Of a DNA stretch of 9,384 nucleotides, positions 1-7,408 are shown in pieces. The notes below the pieces were generated by a model. The model worked only from the letters and a program-made list of their open reading frames with translations. It was not told the origin of the DNA and made no database searches. This DNA is from DASPXY01 sp038227745. Lineage in GTDB: Bacteria; Planctomycetota; Planctomycetia; Gemmatales; Gemmataceae. Position 1 is the stretch's first letter. The number at the start of each line of letters is the position of its first letter. A program made the position numbers and the translations under genes. The stretch lies in the NCBI GenBank assembly GCA_038227745.1, contig JBBRPS010000392.1:1-9384 (forward strand). The letters are read 5' to 3'.

Positions 1-620
1 CCCTCCACCACTACGCCCTGGTCAAAAAGGGCCGCCTGGTCCCGGTCAGCACCTATGACTGGACCCGGCCACCCGGCCCGGGCAACCGCCAGCTCTACTG
101 GTTCGGCGAGGTCACCGGGCCGGGGCAGGTGGACCTGCGGCGGGGCTTCCTCATGCCGTACATGGAGTCGAACGCCGCCGTCCAGCGCTGCCCGAACTTC
201 GACCTGGGGAGCTTCACCCTGCGCTTCGGGGGCGCGACGAGCGGCTACGGCTACAACTACGTCTACCTCGGCCCGGGCTTCAACACGCGGGGCCTGCCCC
301 CGGCCTACCGGCTCACGGACGTGGCCTCGACCTCGCAGACGGTGGCATTCGCCGACAGCGGGCGGGTAAACTGGTGGACCTATCCACAGCCGGCACTGGA
401 GGAGAACTACTACCTCGACCCGCCCTCGAACGGCTACCCGACGGTCCACTTCCGCCACAGCGGGACTGCCAACGTCCTGTTCCTCGATGGCCACGTCGAG
501 AACCTCACCCCCGTGGACAACCCCCTGCCGGCCTACTGGCCGCCGGCGGCAGCAGACCTGCGTCGGCGCGCCGGCCTGTACGACCTGGGAGCCACCGACG
601 AACTGTACGACCGGCAGTGA
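1..620 (+). CDS. Prepilin-type H-X9-DG domain protein, 3' part
   Basis: Only the C-terminal 205 residues are in the window; the frame is open from base 3 and the start lies upstream. Likely a pseudopilin-like protein of the type common in planctomycetes, normally beginning with a prepilin cleavage/methylation segment, which cannot be seen here. The visible part has a 'RCPNF' segment (bases about 186-200), a Gly/Tyr-rich 'YGYNYVYLG' stretch, and near the end the processing-associated signature: His (456-458), nine residues, then Asp-Gly (486-491), inside 'VLFLDGHVEN'. This matches the TIGR04294 type of motif. A GTG at 129 and an ATG at 153 are internal codons rather than starts, because the same frame stays open with similar composition upstream of them. 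Role in the cell is unknown for most members; surface or secretion-linked assembly is only an inference. It is followed 60 bp later by a co-directional secreted protein. Confidence 0.78.
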   Translation, partial: LHHYALVKKGRLVPVSTYDWTRPPGPGNRQLYWFGEVTGPGQVDLRRGFLMPYMESNAAVQRCPNFDLGSFTLRFGGATSGYGYNYVYLGPGFNTRGLPPAYRLTDVASTSQTVAFADSGRVNWWTYPQPALEENYYLDPPSNGYPTVHFRHSGTANVLFLDGHVENLTPVDNPLPAYWPPAAADLRRRAGLYDLGATDELYDRQ

Positions 621-680
621 GGCTCGCCGGCGGAGAGGCCCATGTAGACCCGCACTCGAACCTGGTTCAGGAGACTCGCC

Positions 681-1127
681 ATGAAGACGAAGTTCACGTT
701 GCTGTGCGCCGTCGCCCTCACGCTCGCCGCCAGCGCGACCGCCGGGGACGCCGCCAAGAAGGAGCAGGACCGGCTCCAGGGCACCTGGGTGGTCGTCGCC
801 GCCGAGCGGGAGGGCCGCCCCCTGGACCGCATCAAGGGCGGCAAGCTGATCGTCACGGGGAGCAACTTCACCATCGAGACGGCCAGCGGCGCGACGTTGA
901 AGGGGGACTTGATGCTGGACCCGGCCAAGAAGCCCAGGCAGATGGACCTGACGCACACCGCGGGGGCGCTGCGCGACCAGACGTGGAAGGCCATCCACCA
1001 GCTGGACGGCGACGACCTGAAGATCTGCTACGCGGAGGCCGACTCGGGCAAGGACCGGCCCACGGAGTTCACCACCGCCCAGGGGTCTGGCCGGCTGCTG
1101 ACGATCCTCAAGCGGGAGAAGCCCTGA
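681..1127 (+). CDS. Secreted TIGR03067-domain protein
   Basis: A 148-residue protein with a clear Sec signal peptide: Lys at 2 and 4, hydrophobic residues 5-17, and probable cleavage after 'SATA' at residue 21. The mature part is a single TIGR03067 domain, a planctomycete-rich family of unknown function. Its marks are 'LQGTW' at residues 32-36, a 'KGGKLIVTGSNF' strand, and a C-terminal block with 'LKICYAE', 'RPTEF' and 'LKREKP'. The repeated beta-strand pattern suggests a small beta-barrel or lipocalin-like fold (inference). The start is supported by AGGAGA at 669-674, six bases before the ATG. The gene is complete and of usual length. It lies 60 bp after the pilin-like gene and faces the metal-efflux block; nothing suggests it belongs to that block. 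No metal-binding motif is visible. Confidence 0.85.
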   Translation: MKTKFTLLCAVALTLAASATAGDAAKKEQDRLQGTWVVVAAEREGRPLDRIKGGKLIVTGSNFTIETASGATLKGDLMLDPAKKPRQMDLTHTAGALRDQTWKAIHQLDGDDLKICYAEADSGKDRPTEFTTAQGSGRLLTILKREKP

Positions 1128-1220
1128 CACGGCCAGGCGGCCGCACAGGCGCGTAGTGAATGGAGGTGCGGCGCGATACTCAAGGGGTCGCTCCATCTGC
1201 CGGCGCGAGAGGAACCCGGG

Positions 1221-1250
1221 GGGCGGCATCCGGGAATGCCCCGGCCGCCC
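1221..1250 (+). terminator. Possible hairpin terminator after the TIGR03067 gene
   Basis: GGGCGGC at 1221-1227 pairs with GCCGCCC at 1244-1250, a 7-bp G/C stem with a 16-base loop. An alternative inner stem pairs GGCAT (1225-1229) with ATGCC (1236-1240). It starts 93 bases after the upstream stop codon. No run of T follows (only 'tctccctgt'), so it is not a classical intrinsic terminator; the call rests on position and stem strength. Confidence 0.25.
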
Positions 1251-1365
1251 TCTCCCTGTGGCCGCCCGGGACATGATATAACAGTAGCCGACCGGCTGCG
1301 GTGGGTCAACGGCCCGCACGCCGTGGCCTCCCCCACTCGCACACCGACGCTCTGGGCCGGTGACA

Positions 1366-1385
1366 GCGGCGGTCAGCGCCGCCGC
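1366..1385 (-). terminator. Hairpin downstream of the RND pump gene
   Basis: GCGGCGG at 1366-1372 pairs with CCGCCGC at 1379-1385 around the loop TCAGCG. It lies 116 bases past the stop codon of the RND pump gene and could end or stabilise that transcript. No T-run follows. The TCAG-containing loop resembles the small hairpins of the REP-like element at 8012-8058, so it may instead be a degenerate member of that repeat family. Confidence 0.25.
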
Positions 1386-1500
1386 CGACAAGCCCCAAGC
1401 CCCGGCGGGCCAGACGGTCCCGCAGCCGCTGCCGCGCCCGCCCGGGGCGTCCGGGCCGCCTCCCCGAGGCGCGTCCTGCCCCGACGCCGGACCCACCCCG

Positions 1501-4500
1501 TCACCCCTGCGCGGCCGGTCCGCCCACTGGGAGCGTCGCGTGCCCGTTCGTTCGGCCCAGGGAGTCGGCCAGCCGCAAGGTGTCCTCGCCGTCCTGGGCG
1601 CGGTCGAAGCGGTGCTCGTACACCTTGCGGCCGAAGGCGTAGAACAGGGCGGGCGTCACCACCTGGTCCAGCAGCGTCGAGACGAGCAGGCCGCCGATCA
1701 CCACGACCGCCAGCGGGTGCAGGATCTCCTTGCCCGTCTGCCCGGCCCCCAGCGCCAGCGGCACCAGGCCGATGATCGCCACCCCGGCCGTCATCAGCAC
1801 CGGGGCCAGCCGCTCCAGCGTCCCGCGCACGATCAGCTGCTCGTCGAACTTCTCCCCCTCGTGCTTCATCAGGTGGATGTAGTGCGAGATCATCATGATG
1901 CCGTTGCGGCTGACGATCCCCGTCAGCGTGATGAACCCGACCCAGTGCGCCACCGACAGGCTGGTCGCCCGCAGCCACACCGAGGGCCACTCCCACCACG
2001 GCGCGGCCGCCAGCTGCGCCCCGTCCGGGCGGTTGACCAGCAGCAGCGCCACCACCGAGCCGAGGGCCGCCAGCGGCACGTTGGCCAGCACCTGCAGGGC
2101 CGCCCGCCACGACTCCAGCGCCTTGCATAGCAGCAGGAACACGCCCAGCAGGGCCAGCGCGCCGAGGACCAGCAGGCGCAGGTTGGCCTCTTGCCGGGCC
2201 TGGAACTGCCCGCCGTACTCGACGTGGTAGCCGCCCGGCCGCCGGTGCAGTTCCGCCTCCAGGGGGACGGCCCGCGCGCGGATGTCCTCAACCACGGAAG
2301 CCAGATCGCGGCCCGCGACGTTGCAGGCGACGACGACGCGCCGCTGCACGTTCTCCCGGTTCAGGGCGTTCGGCCCGGTGGTCTCCAGCACGCGGACCAC
2401 CTGCTCCAGGGCCACCTTGCGGCCCGAGGGGGTGTCCAGGATGGTCGAGCCGATGACCGCCGGGTCGCTGCGCGACCGCTCATCGAACCACACCACCAAC
2501 TCGAAGCGGCGCTCCCCGTCCAGCACCTCGGACACCACCCGGCCCTTGTACGCCGTCTCCAGCAGCCGGGCGACGTCGCCGGGGGCCAGGCCGTAGTCCT
2601 TGGCCTGGTCCCGCCGCACCTCCAGCCGCAGCTGGGACACCTCGACCTGCGGCTCGATCTGCAGGTCCACCACGCCGGGCACGGCGCGCATCCGGTCGTG
2701 CAGGTCCTGGGCCGCGTCGCGCAGCACGCGCAGGTCCGGCCCGAACACCTTGACGGCGATCTGGGCGCGGGTGCCCGACATGAGGTGGTCCAGCCGGTGC
2801 GAGATCGGCTGGCCGACGTTGGCCTTCACGCCCGGCAGCCCGGCCGCCCGCTCGCGCAGGTCGGCCAGGACTTCCTCCCGGGGCCGGCCGACCCGCTCGA
2901 CGCCGAGACCGTGCAGCCCGGGCACCATGCGCAGCAGGGCGTGGCCCAGGCCCGGCCGGGGCCGCTCGTGTTCCGCCAGGCGCACGTCCAGTTCGGAGGA
3001 GTGGACGCCCTCGGCGTGTTCGTCCATCTCCGCCCGCCCGGTCCGGCGGGACACGGACAGGACCTCGGGCACCTGCAGCAGCAGGTCCTCCATCCGCCGG
3101 CCGAGCCGGCTGCTCTCGCGCAGGCTGGTCCCGGGCTCCGCCTGGGCGCTCACGGTCACCGTGCCCTCGTTGAAGGGCGGCAGGAAGTCGCCGCCCATCC
3201 CGGCCACACCGGCGACCGCCAGCGCGGCCAGGGCGGCCGTGACGCCGAGGATGGCACGCGGGTGGCGCAGCGCGAATCGCACCAGGCGGGCGTCGAGCCA
3301 CTTCAGGCCGCGCAGTAGCAGGGGGTCGCCCCGGTGCTCCAGGAAGCGGGCGCGCGGCAGCAGGTAGGAGGCCAGCACCGGCGTCACGGTCAGCGACACC
3401 AGCAGCGAGGCCGCCAGTGAGACGACGTAGGCCAGGCCGAGCGGCGCGAACATGCGGCCCTCCAGCCCGGACAGGCCGAACAGCGGCAGGGCCACCAGGC
3501 AAACGATCAGCGTCGCGTAGACGATGCTGTTGCGGACCTCGCTGGAGGCCAGGAAGACCACCTTCAGCGGCGGGTCGGGGGCCGCCTTGAGGCGGTTCTC
3601 CTTGAGGCGGCGGAAGATGTTCTCCACGTCCACGATGGCGTCGTCCACTAGCTCGCCCACCGCCACGGCCAGGCCGCCCAGGGTCATCGTGTTCACCGAC
3701 ACCCCGAAGGCGTGGAAGACCAGGAAGGTGACGAGGACGGACAGCGGCAGGGCGGTCAGGGTGATGAAGCTGGTGCGCAGGTCCCAGAGGAACACGAACA
3801 GGATGACCAGCACCCACAGGGCACCGTCCCGGATGGCCTCCTCGACGTTGGACACCGCCGCGCGGATGAAGTCGGCCTGGCGGAAGACGTGCCGCTCCAG
3901 CCGCGCCCACGGCGGCAGGTCCTGCTCGAACTGGTCCAGCGCCCGGTCGATCTCGCGGTCCAGGACGAGGGTGTCGGCGTGGGGCTGCTTCTGCACCGTG
4001 AGGATGACGGCCGGCCCCCCGACCTCACGGACGCGGACGCTGCCGTCGCCGCGCGGCACCGGCCCGCCGAAGCGCACGTCGGCCACGTCCTTGATAAGGA
4101 CGGCCCGGGGGGCGCGCCAGACGACGGGGGTGTCCCCCACGTCCTTGAGGCTCAGGCTGCGGCCGCTGATGCGGATCAGCGACTCCTTGGACGGCCGCTG
4201 CATGACGCCGCCGCCGGCGACCGCGTTGGCCTTCGCCGCCGCCTCGGTCAGCTGCTCCAGGGTCACGTCGTAGGCCAGCAGGCGCTCGGGCGAGGTCATC
4301 ACCTGGTACTGCTTGAGGACGCCGCCCATGACCGTCACCTGGGCCACGCCCGCGACCGCCAGCAGGCGGTTGCGCAGCGTGAACTCGGCCAGGGTGCGCA
4401 GCTCCATCGCCTGGCGCAGCCTCTCCTGGGGGTCCGTGGCCTCTGCGACGGGCCGCAGGGCCAGGATCACGATCTCGCCCATGATCGAGGAGATGGGGGC

Positions 4501-4887
4501 GAGGGCCGGGTTGACGTCCCGGGGCAGGTGTTCGCGGGCCAGCTGGAGCTTCTCGGTGACCACCTGGCGGTCTTTGTAAATGTCGGTGCCCCAGTCGAAC
4601 TCGACCCAGACGATGGACAGGCCGGGGGCCGAGGACGAGCGCACCCGGCGGACCCCGGTGGCCCCGTTTAGCAGGTATTCGATGGGCCGGGTGACCAGCA
4701 CCTCGACTTCTTCGGGGGCCAGCCCGGGGGCCTCGGTCATGACCGTCACGGTGGGGCGGTTCAGGTCCGGGAACACATCGACCGGCAGCCGGCTCGCCTC
4801 GTAGACGCCGTACAGGCCCACCGCCAGGGCCGCCGCCAGCACGAGCAGGCGGTTCTTGAGGGAGAACGCGATGACGCGGTTGAGCAT
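1501..4887 (-). CDS. Heavy-metal RND efflux pump, CzcA/CusA type
   Basis: An 1128-residue inner-membrane pump of the HME-RND family, expected to work as a trimer driven by proton flow and to export metal ions through an adaptor and an outer-membrane channel. Seen: TM1 at about residues 11-30, then 'LPVDVFPDL' (34-42), the first porter domain, TM segments from about 357, and the TM4 signature 'GELVDDAIVDVEN' at 411-423 with Asp415, Asp416 and Glu422. The second half carries 'GGDFLPPFNEGTV' (565-577), 'SHRLDHLMSG' (696-705) and 'SRNGIMMISHY' (993-1003). The position matching Asp402 of Cupriavidus CzcA is Ala, as in E. coli CusA. Yet the CusA methionines Met573, Met623 and Met672 appear replaced (the last by His701), so the substrate is uncertain. 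Residues about 952-976 form a Trp-rich insertion. The ATG at 4887 is preferred over an upstream GTG at 5154: it has AGGAAGA at 4891-4897, and the protein then begins exactly like the family. The adaptor gene ends 8 bp upstream. Confidence 0.93.
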   Translation of the reverse strand: MLNRVIAFSLKNRLLVLAAALAVGLYGVYEASRLPVDVFPDLNRPTVTVMTEAPGLAPEEVEVLVTRPIEYLLNGATGVRRVRSSSAPGLSIVWVEFDWGTDIYKDRQVVTEKLQLAREHLPRDVNPALAPISSIMGEIVILALRPVAEATDPQERLRQAMELRTLAEFTLRNRLLAVAGVAQVTVMGGVLKQYQVMTSPERLLAYDVTLEQLTEAAAKANAVAGGGVMQRPSKESLIRISGRSLSLKDVGDTPVVWRAPRAVLIKDVADVRFGGPVPRGDGSVRVREVGGPAVILTVQKQPHADTLVLDREIDRALDQFEQDLPPWARLERHVFRQADFIRAAVSNVEEAIRDGALWVLVILFVFLWDLRTSFITLTALPLSVLVTFLVFHAFGVSVNTMTLGGLAVAVGELVDDAIVDVENIFRRLKENRLKAAPDPPLKVVFLASSEVRNSIVYATLIVCLVALPLFGLSGLEGRMFAPLGLAYVVSLAASLLVSLTVTPVLASYLLPRARFLEHRGDPLLLRGLKWLDARLVRFALRHPRAILGVTAALAALAVAGVAGMGGDFLPPFNEGTVTVSAQAEPGTSLRESSRLGRRMEDLLLQVPEVLSVSRRTGRAEMDEHAEGVHSSELDVRLAEHERPRPGLGHALLRMVPGLHGLGVERVGRPREEVLADLRERAAGLPGVKANVGQPISHRLDHLMSGTRAQIAVKVFGPDLRVLRDAAQDLHDRMRAVPGVVDLQIEPQVEVSQLRLEVRRDQAKDYGLAPGDVARLLETAYKGRVVSEVLDGERRFELVVWFDERSRSDPAVIGSTILDTPSGRKVALEQVVRVLETTGPNALNRENVQRRVVVACNVAGRDLASVVEDIRARAVPLEAELHRRPGGYHVEYGGQFQARQEANLRLLVLGALALLGVFLLLCKALESWRAALQVLANVPLAALGSVVALLLVNRPDGAQLAAAPWWEWPSVWLRATSLSVAHWVGFITLTGIVSRNGIMMISHYIHLMKHEGEKFDEQLIVRGTLERLAPVLMTAGVAIIGLVPLALGAGQTGKEILHPLAVVVIGGLLVSTLLDQVVTPALFYAFGRKVYEHRFDRAQDGEDTLRLADSLGRTNGHATLPVGGPAAQG

Positions 4888-4890
4888 GGG

Positions 4891-4897
4891 TCTTCCT
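4891..4897 (-). promoter_or_regulatory. Shine-Dalgarno of the RND pump overlapping the adaptor stop codon
   Basis: Read on the - strand this is AGGAAGA, three bases before the ATG at 4887. It overlaps the last codon of the adaptor gene, whose TAG occupies 4896-4898. This sets the pump start and suggests translational coupling of the two genes, which would keep adaptor and pump amounts linked (inference). Confidence 0.6.
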
Positions 4898-7163
4898 ACC
4901 GGAGGGAGGCGTAAGCGTTCTGCAGATCGGCGACGCCCCGGACAGCCACCGGCTCGCCCTCGGCCAGCCCCGCGACGACCTCGACGAGGCGGTCGTCGGC
5001 CCTGCCGGTCTGCACCGGGCGGCGCTCGAACGTGCCGTCGGCCCGGCGCACGAACAGGTAGGCCGCCGCCCCGTCGCGCAGGACGGCGTCCACGGGGACG
5101 GCCAGCGTGGGAGAGGACTCGGAGAGGACGAGGCTCAGCCGGGCCATCATCCACAGGAGCAGGGGCGTCTTGGGGACGGCCTTGAGCGTCGCCCAGACCG
5201 CGACGGTGCGGCCGCCCTCGCCGACCGACGAGGCGCTGCGGTCCAGGACGGCCTCGCCGACGAAACCCGGGTCGGCCACCAGTCGCACGCGGCCGCGCTG
5301 GCCGAGGCGCAGCGCCGGCAGGTGTCGCTCGGGGACGTGGACGCGCAGGACGGGGGCGGACAGGTCGTGGACCTCGAACAGCGGCTCTTCGGCCTTGACG
5401 GCCTGGCCAAGGGCGGCGCGGAAGCGGACCACGACGCCGCCGATGGGGGCGCGGACCGGGACGGCGTCCACCAATTTCCGCTTCTCCAGCAGGCCCTGCA
5501 GCTGCTCGCCAGACAGTCCTATGTCCCGGAGCTTTCGCCGCAGGCCGTCCCGGCGCTGGCGGGTCGCGACCAGGGCGCTCTCCGCCTCGCGCACCGCGCG
5601 GGCGGAGACGGCACCGCCGCCCAGGGGCCGCAGCCGCTTGAGTGTCTCGTCCAGCAGCCGCGCCTGCCGGTCGCTGCGCAGCAGGTCCAGCTGGGCGGCG
5701 TGCAACTCCAGGCTGTCCACCTCCGCGAGGAGGTCGCCCGCCTTGACCGCCTGGTCTCGGTCCACCGCGATCCGCCGCAGCGTCCCCGCCAGGCGGGACG
5801 TGACGACGGCCCGCCCGGACGGCGGCAGGTCCACAACGGCGGGGAGCGTGACCACCTCGGCCACCGGCCGCCGCCCGGCCGGCTCGACGCGCAGGCCGCT
5901 GGCCCGCTCCGCCTCCGGGCTGAGGCGGAGGACGCCCTGGGCGAAGAAGGACGCCAGCTCATGGCTGCCGGCGGTCACCACGCGGTCTCCCGGGTAGAGG
6001 CCCGTGGTCCGGCTCACCTGGACGTCGTCGCCGCGCTGCCCCTCCACCACCACGTTCTGCCGGCGGTACTGGCCCGTCGCCAGTTCGACCAGGACGAAGC
6101 GTTCGGCCCCCTCGCCGGCCAGGGCGTCGGCCGGGACCAGCAGGCCCTTGCGGGCGGCCGGGATGTGGACGGACGCCTGCCCGGCCATGCCCGGCCGCGC
6201 CCGCCCCTGGGGGTTGTCTAACTCGGCCCACACCGTCCCCAGGTGGGTCTGCGGGTCGAGGTAGTGCCCCTTGACCTGGACCGCGCACAGCCAGACGCCG
6301 TCGGGGCCAGGCCCGGGGGCGGCCGGCAGCCGCACGGACACCGCCTGCCCGGCCCGCACGCGGTGCAGGTCCTTCTCCAGGACGGCGACGCGCACCCACA
6401 CGCGCGACGTGTCCACGACCTCCAGCAGGTGCTGCGCCGGCTCGATCACCTGGCCCACGGCGACGTCGATGTGGTCCACGACGCCCGCGATGGGGCTGCG
6501 CACGGGCAGCGTGCGCAGCGGCCTGGGGGCGGCGTCCTTCAGGAGCCGCTCCAGGGCCGGCCCGGGGACCCCCAGCGCGCGGAGCTTGGCGCGGGCGATG
6601 TCCAGGGCGTCGAGGTCCTGGCGGTGGGCCGCCCGCGCCTCGTGCAGGGTCTTCTCGGCGACACTGCCGCCCCTGTAGCCGGCCTCCAGCCCCTCCAGGT
6701 TCTTGCCGGACAGGCCGGCCTCGTTGCGGGCGTCGAGCAGCTCGCGCTGCAGGTCCACCAGCTCCAGGCTCTCGACCTCGACCAGGGTCTGGTCCGGGGA
6801 GACCGGGTCGCCCGGGCGGACGCGGACGGCCGCGACCTTGCCGCCCAGGCGCGCGGTGACGAAGGCGTGCCGCTGCCAGGGGGCGACGACCGTGGCCGGC
6901 GCGGCCACCCGGTCCTCCAGGGCGACGGGGGCCACCTCAGCGAGGCGTACGTCGAGGGCCGTGCGCGCTTCAGCCGCCAGGATCACGCCGTTCACGCGGC
7001 CCGCCTCGTCCCTGGTGAGCGTGGCCCCCCGGGTGGGCAGGGCCTGGTGCCCCTCGTGCGCCCACAGCAGAGCGGCCCCGGCGGTCGTCAGGGCCAGCAA
7101 CGCCACCGCCCTGGCCGTGGTGAACGGCCTCAAAAATACACTTCTCCAGATGCGGGAGATCAT
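4896..7163 (-). CDS. Double-unit periplasmic adaptor (membrane fusion protein), CzcB/CusB type
   Basis: A 755-residue adaptor expected to join the RND pump to an outer-membrane channel; usual family members have about 350-520 residues. Residues 1-35 form a Sec signal or membrane anchor with no lipobox; then comes 'AHEGH' (35-39). Two adaptor units follow. Unit 1: lead-in 62-95, first lipoyl half about 103-134 ('VRPGDPVSPDQTLVEVESLEL'-like), helical hairpin 135-213, second lipoyl half 218-252 ('VRSPIAGVVDHIDVAVGQ'), beta-barrel 253-335 with 'RPGM', membrane-proximal domain to about 410. Unit 2 repeats the order: lead-in 415-446, lipoyl half 457-488, hairpin 489-563, lipoyl half 566-602 ('VRAPIGGVVVRFRAALGQ'), beta-barrel 603-675, membrane-proximal domain 685-755. 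The offset is about 353 residues. The frame is unbroken, so this is a true fusion. In unit 2 the usual 'PGM' is 'LWM'. The ATG at 7163 has GAGG at 7169-7172. The pump gene follows after 8 bp. Confidence 0.92.
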   Translation of the reverse strand: MISRIWRSVFLRPFTTARAVALLALTTAGAALLWAHEGHQALPTRGATLTRDEAGRVNGVILAAEARTALDVRLAEVAPVALEDRVAAPATVVAPWQRHAFVTARLGGKVAAVRVRPGDPVSPDQTLVEVESLELVDLQRELLDARNEAGLSGKNLEGLEAGYRGGSVAEKTLHEARAAHRQDLDALDIARAKLRALGVPGPALERLLKDAAPRPLRTLPVRSPIAGVVDHIDVAVGQVIEPAQHLLEVVDTSRVWVRVAVLEKDLHRVRAGQAVSVRLPAAPGPGPDGVWLCAVQVKGHYLDPQTHLGTVWAELDNPQGRARPGMAGQASVHIPAARKGLLVPADALAGEGAERFVLVELATGQYRRQNVVVEGQRGDDVQVSRTTGLYPGDRVVTAGSHELASFFAQGVLRLSPEAERASGLRVEPAGRRPVAEVVTLPAVVDLPPSGRAVVTSRLAGTLRRIAVDRDQAVKAGDLLAEVDSLELHAAQLDLLRSDRQARLLDETLKRLRPLGGGAVSARAVREAESALVATRQRRDGLRRKLRDIGLSGEQLQGLLEKRKLVDAVPVRAPIGGVVVRFRAALGQAVKAEEPLFEVHDLSAPVLRVHVPERHLPALRLGQRGRVRLVADPGFVGEAVLDRSASSVGEGGRTVAVWATLKAVPKTPLLLWMMARLSLVLSESSPTLAVPVDAVLRDGAAAYLFVRRADGTFERRPVQTGRADDRLVEVVAGLAEGEPVAVRGVADLQNAYASLR

Positions 7164-7180
7164 GGTAGCCTCGTCGTGTC

Positions 7181-7193
7181 GTCGCCAGGCGAC
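7181..7193. promoter_or_regulatory. Short inverted repeat before the adaptor gene
   Basis: GTCGCC (7181-7186) and GGCGAC (7188-7193) form a perfect inverted repeat around one A, starting 17 bases before the adaptor ATG and just upstream of its Shine-Dalgarno. Spacing of one base is too tight for an RNA hairpin with all six pairs, so a DNA operator half-site pair is one reading. In DNA this GC-rich it could easily arise by chance. Confidence 0.15.
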
Positions 7194-7320
7194 AGCCCCG
7201 GCCGCCCGGGCTCGGGATCAGGCTGGCGGGCGACGTCCCCCAGACCCGGGTCGGCGCGGGGTTTTCCGAAAGAGTCGGAGCGGGCGGGATGACCGGCGTC
7301 ACCCCAGCCGGAGTCCGACA

Positions 7321-7348
7321 GTCCGGGCGGGGGTGTCCCCGCCCGGAC
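7321..7348. repeat. Perfect 12-bp inverted repeat (hairpin) between the storage-protein and adaptor genes
   Basis: GTCCGGGCGGGG (7321-7332) pairs perfectly with CCCCGCCCGGAC (7337-7348) around the four-base loop GTGT. It lies 61 bases after the stop of the 18-Cys protein gene and 157 bases before the adaptor start, in a 245-bp gap that also holds palindromes at 7383-7394 (gagcccgggctc) and 7243-7252 (gacccgggtc). There is no T-run on either side. It may act as an mRNA processing or stability element, a partial terminator that sets the ratio of the genes before and after it, or a mobile palindromic repeat. Confidence 0.55.
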
Positions 7349-7408
7349 CCGGCACTTCACGGCGGGGCGCTGAGTCCGGGCCGAGCCCGGGCTCGCACCC
7401 CGCCGGGG

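Larger units (their letters stand above)
1128..1500. other. Convergent intergenic region, no gene seen
   Basis: This 373-bp stretch lies between the 3' ends of two convergent transcription units. The reading frames crossing it are Arg/Pro/Gly-rich, have no Shine-Dalgarno sequence and run into the genes on either side, so none is called. It contains a hairpin at 1221-1250, a second at 1366-1385, and a small AT-rich pocket around 1271-1284 ('catgatataac') that stands out in this GC-rich DNA. TATAAC at 1277-1282 resembles a -10 hexamer on the + strand, but no convincing -35 element lies at the right distance and no gene follows in that direction. Confidence 0.6.

Noticed and set aside
374..1156. 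A 260-codon + strand frame spanning the pilin-like and TIGR03067 genes.
   Set aside because: It overlaps both recognised genes in another frame, and its product is low-complexity.
2191..3318. Long + strand frames opposite the pump gene, such as this 375-codon one.
   Set aside because: They are antisense shadows caused by high G/C third positions; the products are His/Gln/Pro/Gly-rich, have no domains, and the opposite strand encodes a clear RND pump.
4888..5154. An 89-residue N-terminal extension of the RND pump.
   Set aside because: It begins at a GTG without a clear ribosome site, overlaps the adaptor gene and is Arg/Gly/Pro-rich; the ATG at 4887 has a Shine-Dalgarno and gives the normal family N-terminus.
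5322..7292. Long + strand frames opposite the adaptor gene.
   Set aside because: Low-complexity shadows of the adaptor with no recognisable motif or ribosome site.
7160..7360. A 66-codon - strand frame whose TGA overlaps the adaptor ATG (ATGA), a possible leader peptide.
   Set aside because: It begins with GTG without a Shine-Dalgarno, crosses the large hairpin, and its third positions are only about 79% G/C, visibly lower than in the real genes here. The overlap alone is not enough.
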